Below, piece by piece: positions 27,364 to 33,914 of a stretch of 33,914 nt of DNA. Both the position numbers and the translations under genes were made by a program. Source of the stretch: Lentisphaerota bacterium (GTDB taxonomy: Bacteria > Verrucomicrobiota > Lentisphaeria > Victivallales > UBA1829); contig SUWI01000025.1 in assembly GCA_015061565.1 (NCBI GenBank), positions 1 through 33,914 of the forward strand. Direction: 5' to 3'. The notes beneath the pieces are model-generated. The model saw only the letters and a program-made list of their open reading frames with translations. It had not been told where the DNA came from and ran no database searches. Position 1 is the stretch's first letter. The number at the start of each line of letters is the position of its first letter.

Positions 27364-27412
27364 TTTCTTCATTCCTTCCATTGGTTCGGGTTGTGATAAG
27401 TCAATATACCAT

Positions 27413-28393
27413 TTAATTTTCAAAAAGCAATGCCGCCAAGTCCTCCGGACGCACAATTCCGACCGGTTTTTTGCTGCGGTCCAGCACGGCAAAGAACGGG
27501 ATCCGGCGGAAACGCATCCGTTCCAGCAGTTCCCCCAGCCTCAGATTGTCTTCGATGAAATACAGACGCACCGCGCAGGAGGAAACCGGCATCCTGTCCC
27601 ATTTCCGTTCGTCCACCGAATAGATCACATCGTAGACGCTGTAAACGCCGATCCATTCGCCGTCGCGGTCGTGGATCGGCACTTTGGTGAGATTGTGTTC
27701 CTGACAGAACTGGAAGGCTTTCCGGATCGTCATCCCGGCCGGCACCGAGAGCACTTTCTCCCTCGGCACCAGGATCTGCCGGATCAGCATGCCCGGCACA
27801 TCCATCGCCCGGTCCAGAATCGAGGCCGTGGCCTCGTCCACCGATCCGCTCAGACGGCTTTCCCGGAGATACAGCCGGAAATCTTCGCGCATCGTCACGT
27901 TCGGTTCCTTCTGTTCGTCTTTGGCATGACGGGCGATCAGCTTGCTCAAAGCGCCCGTAAAGGCGGAAAAGATTTGGACCGGCAGCCAGAGCAGCAGATA
28001 AAACATGTAAAAGACCGGCACGAACCGGGCGCAGCGCGAGGTTGCGGACTCCCGGAACCAGTTTTTCGGCACGATCTCGAAACAGAGCATCAGGATGCTC
28101 AGGAGAACTCCGGCAAGCGTCAGCGCCGTGCTTCCCGTCAGATTCAGGGTGCGGAACAGCTGTTTCGCCATCAGCGAGGCCATTACCACGCTGATGTTGA
28201 CCCCGATCAGCGCGGTCGCGATCATGATCCCCGGCCGGTGCAGAAAATACACCAGCAGCGCGGCCCTCCGGCTGCCTTCACGCGCCGCATGTTCCGCCCG
28301 CGGACGCAGCACCGAGATCATTCCCGTTTCCATGCCCGAGAAAAATCCCTGGCAGACCACGAACAGCAAAGTCAGGAACAGATAGGTGATCAT
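27413..28393 (-). CDS. CNNM/DUF21-CBS domain protein (HlyC/CorC family)
   Basis: N-terminal multi-TM, then CBS-like MDVPGMLIRQILVPREKVLSVPAGMTIRKAFQFCQEHNLTKVPIHD. Confidence 0.85.
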   Translation of the reverse strand: MITYLFLTLLFVVCQGFFSGMETGMISVLRPRAEHAAREGSRRAALLVYFLHRPGIMIATALIGVNISVVMASLMAKQLFRTLNLTGSTALTLAGVLLSILMLCFEIVPKNWFRESATSRCARFVPVFYMFYLLLWLPVQIFSAFTGALSKLIARHAKDEQKEPNVTMREDFRLYLRESRLSGSVDEATASILDRAMDVPGMLIRQILVPREKVLSVPAGMTIRKAFQFCQEHNLTKVPIHDRDGEWIGVYSVYDVIYSVDERKWDRMPVSSCAVRLYFIEDNLRLGELLERMRFRRIPFFAVLDRSKKPVGIVRPEDLAALLFEN

Positions 28394-29703
28394 ACCACGG
28401 ACCCTCCCTCGATGTCGGCTCCGAGCGCATCGCCCGGCTCGAGCGTGACCAGCATCCGTGAGATCCGGTTGCCGCTCACCGCATGGGCATACATCGTCAC
28501 ATGGTCGAAGGAAACGCTGTCGCCCTGCTGCGGGATCGAACCCTGCAGCTCGCAGAAGATCCCGTTAAGTGTGGACGCCGAGAACCGTTCGGGGGCGATC
28601 TTCAAAGACAGCGTCGATTTCAGGAATTCCAGCGTGGCCATGCCGTCGAACATCCATTGGTTCGGCCCGACTTTGACCACGTCGAATTCGGTCTGTTCGT
28701 CCAGTTCCACCGAACGGCCGGCAAGCTCGGAAAAAATGTCCTCCTGCGTGATCAGTCCGGAAACCGCACCGTATTCATCCGCTGCCAGCGCCGCATAGGC
28801 CCGCGCTTTTTTCAGCGTCCGCAGTGCTTTTTCCAGCGTGGACGCTTCCGGGATGAACAGAGCATGGTCCTGCACACAGGCCGAATGCAGCCAGTTTTTC
28901 CGCGCTTCCTCCGGCAGGGAGAAAAACAGCCGCGCCGACAGGATCGCATCCGCATTGTCCAGCCGCTCGTCCCGGCTGACCGGCAAATAGGGCATCGCGT
29001 GTTTCCGGATGATGTTCCGGATCGTTTCCGGCGTGTCTTCCGGCGTGAGGTAATACAGCTCGGAACGGGTCCGCATCACGCTTTCCACGGTCTTCCGCCG
29101 CAATGCGATAGTCTCTTTCATCAGCTTCCCTTCCTCCGCCGTGAAACTGCCCCGTTCCACGCCGTTCTCGATGAACGAAAGATATTCCTCCGGTTTCAGG
29201 CCGACGTTTCTGACATGGCCGAGCAGATCCAGGATGCCGTTGCAGGCGTGTTCCACCAGCGCGGTCAGCGGCGTGAGGATCCGGTAGGCGTAATAGACCG
29301 GCCGGGCCGCGGTCTCCGCCCATTTATCGCTGAACACATAGGCGATGGTCATCGGGGTGACTTCCCCCAGCAGGAGCAGGATCACGATCCCGCTGAAAGC
29401 CGAGGCTGCCAGCGTGGCCGCCGGCGAAAGATGCAGTTTCTCCAAAAGCGTCTCGTCCAGCATCGAGACCATGCTGTTGACGAACATATTGCAGAAGATG
29501 ATGGTGATCAGCGTCCGCGACTGCGAATCCATCAGTTTCCAGATCAGGCGCCGGACCGGGACCGGGGATTCCTTGTAGGACAGCACTTTCGGCCGGCTCA
29601 GCGAGAACAGCGCCATTTCCGCGCTTGAGCAGAACGCGCTCACGCCGATCAGCAGTATCATTACTGCCAGCTGCAATATCATCGTTATAGAATCCGAACC
29701 CAT
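28390..29703 (-). CDS. CNNM/DUF21-CBS domain protein with CorC-type C-terminus
   Basis: FCSSAEMALFSLSRPK DUF21 motif; CBS pair; 4-nt overlap with 27413-28393. Confidence 0.87.
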   Translation of the reverse strand: MGSDSITMILQLAVMILLIGVSAFCSSAEMALFSLSRPKVLSYKESPVPVRRLIWKLMDSQSRTLITIIFCNMFVNSMVSMLDETLLEKLHLSPAATLAASAFSGIVILLLLGEVTPMTIAYVFSDKWAETAARPVYYAYRILTPLTALVEHACNGILDLLGHVRNVGLKPEEYLSFIENGVERGSFTAEEGKLMKETIALRRKTVESVMRTRSELYYLTPEDTPETIRNIIRKHAMPYLPVSRDERLDNADAILSARLFFSLPEEARKNWLHSACVQDHALFIPEASTLEKALRTLKKARAYAALAADEYGAVSGLITQEDIFSELAGRSVELDEQTEFDVVKVGPNQWMFDGMATLEFLKSTLSLKIAPERFSASTLNGIFCELQGSIPQQGDSVSFDHVTMYAHAVSGNRISRMLVTLEPGDALGADIEGGSVV

Positions 29704-29787
29704 TTCGTATGCTGTCTCAATCGTCCTTTATGGACTGATAATGTAACACAAATCCGCCTTCATACAAATGCAGGAAAGTTTTTTTTC

Positions 29788-29830
29788 AAAAAAAACACGG
29801 CACCGGACTCCTCTCCGGAGCCCGGTGCCG
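29788..29830 (-). terminator. Rho-independent terminator
   Basis: Perfect 9-bp arms CGGCACCGG (29798-29806) and CCGGTGCCG (29822-29830), with CTCC/GGAG pairing inside; T-tract on the minus strand, downstream of the isomerase-like gene. Confidence 0.88.
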
Positions 29831-29850
29831 CAGGATATGCTTTCCGATTT

Positions 29851-31224
29851 TCAGCGGATGACTTTGATTCCGTTGATCTTCGCGTAATTTTCTATCAGTT
29901 CCACATTGTCGCCGTAAGTGACGATGTAATGCTGACCCATCACGTTTTTCAGGAAACCTTCCGATTCGCCGCTTTCGAAGAATACTTCGATGCTCGGCAG
30001 CTGCGGAGCAGGCGGCGCCCAGCCCGCTTCTTCCCAGGTCTCCGGCGTTTTGGCTTCGCCGCGCACCGCGTGCAGCACCAGATCTCCGTTCACCTGCGCC
30101 AGACGCACGATCGTGACCGGACCGGTTTTGACCTTGGAAACGTTCAGCAGTCCTTCGCCGAAGGAACCGAACGCGTTGGGCATGACGGTGATGCCGCCGT
30201 CGGTGACCGAGGCAGGCACGTAATCGGGCACGCCCATCAGCGCGCTCTTTTCGGTGAATTCATAGAATTCCATGTAGGCCGGGGAAACGCCGGTCAGATA
30301 CTTCATGATCAGCTCGGTGACTGCGCCGTAGGAATCGTTTTCCGGCACGGACGGGATGTCGAGGTTGTCATGCAGCAGCGTCAGCGCGCCCGCGGGGGCG
30401 AATTTCATCAGTTTCTTGACGCCGTCCACATCGCAGAACGAGAAGGCGTCGTAACCGCGTTCCTGGATCTTTTTCTGGAAGGCGAGAGAAAGGCGGACGG
30501 AATTTTCCACGGTGCCCGGTTTCGGGTCGCGGATGAATTTCCAGTTCTTGCGGATCTGTTCGGCTCCGGCGGCGATTTCTTTCTCGGTGATGCCCTGGAT
30601 CAGTTCCTGGATCTCCATCAGATCGAAATGTTCGATCTCGGCGCCGACCTTGCGCTTGAGCAGATTGCCGTCATACAGGGTGCCGAAGAGGCGCATGTCG
30701 CGGTAGCCGCTCATGCCGATCAGCACATGGTGCATTCTGGCGGTGGCGGAAGCGGCGCGCACGAAAGCGGCGGCTTCGTCATAACGCGGGGCGGCGTCTT
30801 TTTTGTTCACCAGATACTTGAAGTTGTAACCCATTTCCTGCATGGGAGCACGGAGTGCAGTGGTTCCCGCCTGGTCGGCCGTGGTGACGAAATGTCCGTT
30901 CGCGCGCCAGCCGCTCAACCCCCACAGAAGAATCGGTTTATGCTTGAAGGGTTCGATCACCTTGATGACCGCCCAGGTCGGGATCCAGCCTGCAATGCAG
31001 ACAACGAGAGAATCGAAATCGCCTTTGGAGAGTTCTTCCACGGCGCGCTGCGCCTGTTTGCCTTCCGGGTCGTCGCTGACCGGGGCGGTTTCGGTGAGTT
31101 CGATACCGCGTTTCCTGAGTTCGTCGGCGGCGGTTTTGCAGCGGCCGTCGATGAATTCTCGCGGGGTGTTGACTTCGCCGAATCCTACGAATCCGGCCCG
31201 GATCTTCCATTCTTTACGGATCAT
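29851..31224 (-). CDS. L-fucose/L-arabinose isomerase-like family protein
   Basis: 457 aa; VGFGEVNTPRE, PILLWGLSGW and FCDVDGVKKLM resemble this family. Confidence 0.75.
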   Translation of the reverse strand: MIRKEWKIRAGFVGFGEVNTPREFIDGRCKTAADELRKRGIELTETAPVSDDPEGKQAQRAVEELSKGDFDSLVVCIAGWIPTWAVIKVIEPFKHKPILLWGLSGWRANGHFVTTADQAGTTALRAPMQEMGYNFKYLVNKKDAAPRYDEAAAFVRAASATARMHHVLIGMSGYRDMRLFGTLYDGNLLKRKVGAEIEHFDLMEIQELIQGITEKEIAAGAEQIRKNWKFIRDPKPGTVENSVRLSLAFQKKIQERGYDAFSFCDVDGVKKLMKFAPAGALTLLHDNLDIPSVPENDSYGAVTELIMKYLTGVSPAYMEFYEFTEKSALMGVPDYVPASVTDGGITVMPNAFGSFGEGLLNVSKVKTGPVTIVRLAQVNGDLVLHAVRGEAKTPETWEEAGWAPPAPQLPSIEVFFESGESEGFLKNVMGQHYIVTYGDNVELIENYAKINGIKVIR

Positions 31225-32705
31225 GATTTTCCTCCGAAGGTTGGCATCAGAAGCTGATTGAGTTTCTGATATTGTTCAAACGATTTCTGATAAATTGCGA
31301 TATTTTCTTTCGAGGACGGTTCCACGCGGAACGCGACCTTGACCATATGGGCGGCGGCCGCCGCGCAGTCGGTGAAATCGCCGCAGGCCGCCGCGCCCAG
31401 CATGGCCGCGCCCAGCGAAGTGGCTTCCTGACATTCGGTCACGGTGACCGGCAGGTTCAGCACATCGGCCTTGATCTGGAGCCACAGTTTGCTGCGGGAA
31501 GCGCCGCCGAGCGAGCGGATCTCCGAGATTTCCGCACCCATTGCCCGCAGCGCTTCCACGTTGTCGCGCAGCAGATACGCCACCGATTCCATGATGGCGC
31601 GCGCCCAGTGTCCGCGTTTGTGCGCCAGCGTAATGCCCCAGGCCGTGCCGCGCGCATTCGGATTGCAGTCCGGAGAGACCGCACCCGCACAATGCGGCAG
31701 CAGGATCAGTCCTTCGCTGCCCGCCTTGACCGCCGCGGCCGCAGCATCGAATTCCTTATAGCTCATGCCGCCGGCAAATTCATCGCGGAAATGTTTCAGC
31801 AGCATCCCCGCGGTCGGCGCCCACGGCAGCAGCACATACGAACCCGGAATGAAGCCCAGATAAGTGCTCAGCCGTTTCTGCTCGTCGTAGACCAGCGAGG
31901 GGAAGGCGGCGCAGAGCGCCAGCGTGCAGCCGGTGGTTTCCGAGATCATGCCTTTGCCCGCGCATCCGCTGCCGAGATTGCCGCAGACATGGTCGATCGG
32001 CGCGGCCGCCGCGAGCGTGCCCGGCGCGACCGGAGAATCGTTGGCAATGCATTCGCCGATGACTTCGCCGGAATCTTTCAGCTCCGGCAGCTGGTCTTCG
32101 CTCAATCCGAGCTCTTTCAGCATGGCCGCGTCATATTTCCCGGTCCGGATATCATAATACAGTGCGGACGGCATCAGGCCGCGGCAGGTCGCGTATTTCC
32201 CCGTCAGCTTATGGATGATGTAATCTTCCACCATCAGGTATTTGGCAGTCTTGGCAAAGACTTCCGGTTCGTGCCGTTTCAGCCACAGGATCTTGGCCGC
32301 CGGCCAGCAGGGGAGCATCTCGGTCTGCCCGGACATCCGGAACAGTGCTTCATTGGTGAATTTCTTTTCCAGTTCGGCGGCTTCGTCGTGCGCCCGGTTG
32401 TCCAGCCACACGATGGCCTTGCGCACGGGCTTGCCCGCCGCATCAGTGAAAATCAGGGTTTCCGCCTGACCCGTGACCGCGATCGAATGGATCTGCTCCG
32501 GCCGGATCTTCGCCTCGGCGACTGCTTCAGCGATCGCTTTTTTCGCCGAGATCCAGTATTGTTCGGTTTCCAGTTCCACGATATCGGGCGCAGGGGTTTC
32601 GAGCGTGTATTCCGCCAGTCCGCTGCCCGCCATGATGCCGTCCGGGGAGAAGACCGCAGCCTTCACTCCGGTGGTGCCCATATCCAGTCCGAGGTAGTAT
32701 TTCAT
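31221..32705 (-). CDS. FGGY family carbohydrate kinase (xylulokinase-like)
   Basis: MKYYLGLDMGTTGVKAAVF start; RSLGGASRSKLWLQIKADVLNLPVTVTECQEATSLGAAMLGA. The longer ORF to 33149 overlaps GH28 and is not supported. Confidence 0.92.
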   Translation of the reverse strand: MKYYLGLDMGTTGVKAAVFSPDGIMAGSGLAEYTLETPAPDIVELETEQYWISAKKAIAEAVAEAKIRPEQIHSIAVTGQAETLIFTDAAGKPVRKAIVWLDNRAHDEAAELEKKFTNEALFRMSGQTEMLPCWPAAKILWLKRHEPEVFAKTAKYLMVEDYIIHKLTGKYATCRGLMPSALYYDIRTGKYDAAMLKELGLSEDQLPELKDSGEVIGECIANDSPVAPGTLAAAAPIDHVCGNLGSGCAGKGMISETTGCTLALCAAFPSLVYDEQKRLSTYLGFIPGSYVLLPWAPTAGMLLKHFRDEFAGGMSYKEFDAAAAAVKAGSEGLILLPHCAGAVSPDCNPNARGTAWGITLAHKRGHWARAIMESVAYLLRDNVEALRAMGAEISEIRSLGGASRSKLWLQIKADVLNLPVTVTECQEATSLGAAMLGAAACGDFTDCAAAAAHMVKVAFRVEPSSKENIAIYQKSFEQYQKLNQLLMPTFGGKS

Positions 32706-33844
32706 TTTTCTTTCCCTTCTGAAAAAAGTTCGATCTGATTCAGGTCCAGTTGCCGGACATATTCGCTCCGGACCGCCTGGCTGCCCGGCGTTTCCAGCGT
32801 GATCTCGCTGAACCGGATTTTTTCGATCATCGTTTCCGGATTGCCCTGCAGCAGGATCGGCTGTTTCGACTTGATCCGGAAATTGGAAAAGGTCATATTT
32901 CCGATGTATTTCAGCTTGACGCCGTTCTCCGCATAGATCCGGACCGGAAAGCGGTCCGTCTCGATGACGAAATTGGTGAAGACGAGTTCGCGCAGATCCA
33001 TGAATCCGGTATCGTTCCACTTTTTGCTGAGATAGCGGACCGGATTGTCGATGTTGATGCCGTTGCCGCGTCCCTTGAACGTAATGTTGCTGAAGGTGCA
33101 GCGGCGGATGGTGTCGTCGCTGGGACAGCCGATCCGGATCCCCTGGCACCAGCTGTCCAGCACGCAGTTGGTGATCGTGACATCCTCGCAGACCGCATGG
33201 TCATCGGGGAATTTGCGAACCGCACGGACAATGAGGCAGTCGTCGCCCGTCCGGAAGAAACTGTCGCTGACAGAGACCCGCTTGCAGCTGATGATGTCCA
33301 AACCGTCGTTGTTGATCATCTGCTGGCAGCCGGTGACCCGGATGCGGTGCACATGCACGTCTTCACAGTTCAGCAGATAGAAGGTCCAGCCGGGGGAATC
33401 CGTAAAGGAGACATCCTCGAGCTTGACATTGCGGCAGTCGAAGAACTGGACCATGCGTGGCCGGGGATGCGGCGGCTTGGCGAAAACCGTTCCCGCGGGG
33501 ACGTTCGTGTCATAGAACTTCGGACCCTGTCCGTCGATCTCGCCCTGTCCGGTGACCGCGATATTTTCGGCATGGAGGGCGGCCAGCAGGACTTTGCGGC
33601 TGCCTTCCGGCGCAATATTGACCAGTTGCGGATCGCTGATGTCGTCATACTTGTCCGGCGTGTCGAAGCCCTGGATCTTCGATCCGGCGGGGATATGCAG
33701 TTCCACATTACTTTTCAGATAAATCGTGCCGGAGGGATAAATTCCGGGTTCCAGAACGACCCTGCCGCCGCCGGCCGCGTATGCCTCGTCGATCGCCGCC
33801 TGAATGGCCGTTCCGGTTTTCGCTGTCGGGATAAAGTTGCCCAT
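32702..33844 (-). CDS. GH28-like polygalacturonase family protein
   Basis: NNDGLDIISCKRVSVSDSFFRTGDDCLIVRAV; right-handed beta-helix-type repeats. Confidence 0.88.
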   Translation of the reverse strand: MGNFIPTAKTGTAIQAAIDEAYAAGGGRVVLEPGIYPSGTIYLKSNVELHIPAGSKIQGFDTPDKYDDISDPQLVNIAPEGSRKVLLAALHAENIAVTGQGEIDGQGPKFYDTNVPAGTVFAKPPHPRPRMVQFFDCRNVKLEDVSFTDSPGWTFYLLNCEDVHVHRIRVTGCQQMINNDGLDIISCKRVSVSDSFFRTGDDCLIVRAVRKFPDDHAVCEDVTITNCVLDSWCQGIRIGCPSDDTIRRCTFSNITFKGRGNGINIDNPVRYLSKKWNDTGFMDLRELVFTNFVIETDRFPVRIYAENGVKLKYIGNMTFSNFRIKSKQPILLQGNPETMIEKIRFSEITLETPGSQAVRSEYVRQLDLNQIELFSEGKEK

Positions 33845-33859
33845 GATCGTTCTCCGAGT

Positions 33860-33914
33860 TCAGTCAAACAGCTTGTTGATCTCGGTCACGGTGATGTCCG
33901 CGAGCATGTAGCCG
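33860..33914 (-). CDS. C-terminal end of an upstream gene (5' part outside window)
   Basis: Minus translation GYMLADITVTEINKLFD* up to the window edge. Confidence 0.5.
   Translation of the reverse strand, partial: GYMLADITVTEINKLFD

Noticed and set aside
27110-28798. 562-aa plus-strand ORF
   Set aside because: Antisense to the Nif11-like and CNNM/CorC genes; shadow ORF.
29929-31257. 442-aa plus-strand ORF
   Set aside because: Antisense to the isomerase-like gene; shadow ORF.
32706-33149. N-terminal extension of the FGGY kinase ORF
   Set aside because: Overlaps the GH28 gene in another frame; MKYYLGLDMGTTG at 32705 is the family-typical start.
1-33914. tRNA, rRNA, transposase or integrase genes
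   Set aside because: None recognised by eye; a tRNAscan or ISfinder run would be needed to exclude them.

Overview
The window is almost entirely minus-strand coding. Its style (many H-X9-DG pseudopilins, glycan-catabolic operons) suggests a Lentisphaerota/Victivallales-like genome; that assignment is inference only. Contents by position: (1) <1-10841: an H-X9-DG pseudopilin end, then a co-directional catabolic block (Gfo/Idh/MocA oxidoreductase, AraC regulator, DUF4091-like, GH20-like, TIM-barrel epimerase, DUF4838-like, amidohydrolase, NagB-like) with a divergent AraC gene at 10967-11791. (2) 11816-15814: two tandem paralogous cassettes of pseudopilin, small membrane-anchored protein and FMN-binding-like protein. 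One FMN-binding copy carries a variant flavinylation motif. The other is a chimera that has lost the motif and has ATA where the ATG is expected. (3) 15929-16609: a lipoprotein with ten GGC[S/E/D]HG units. (4) 18033-23599: a membrane-anchored CobN-like chelatase with DUF2149, ExbB/TolQ and DUF2162-like proteins, resembling hmuSTUV heme-utilisation loci. The CobN-like gene is split by an apparent single-base deletion. (5) Direct repeats of about 1.35 kb (16688-18035 and 24995-26343), offset by about 8.3 kb, that look like the remains of a tandem duplication; they carry a 5'-truncated lipoprotein gene, a duplicated 70-aa protein and a duplicated sigma70-like promoter and leader. (6) 27088-33914: a Nif11-like small protein, two CNNM/CorC-type proteins and a GH28, FGGY-kinase, isomerase operon. 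All family names come from reading the translations by eye; no database search was run.
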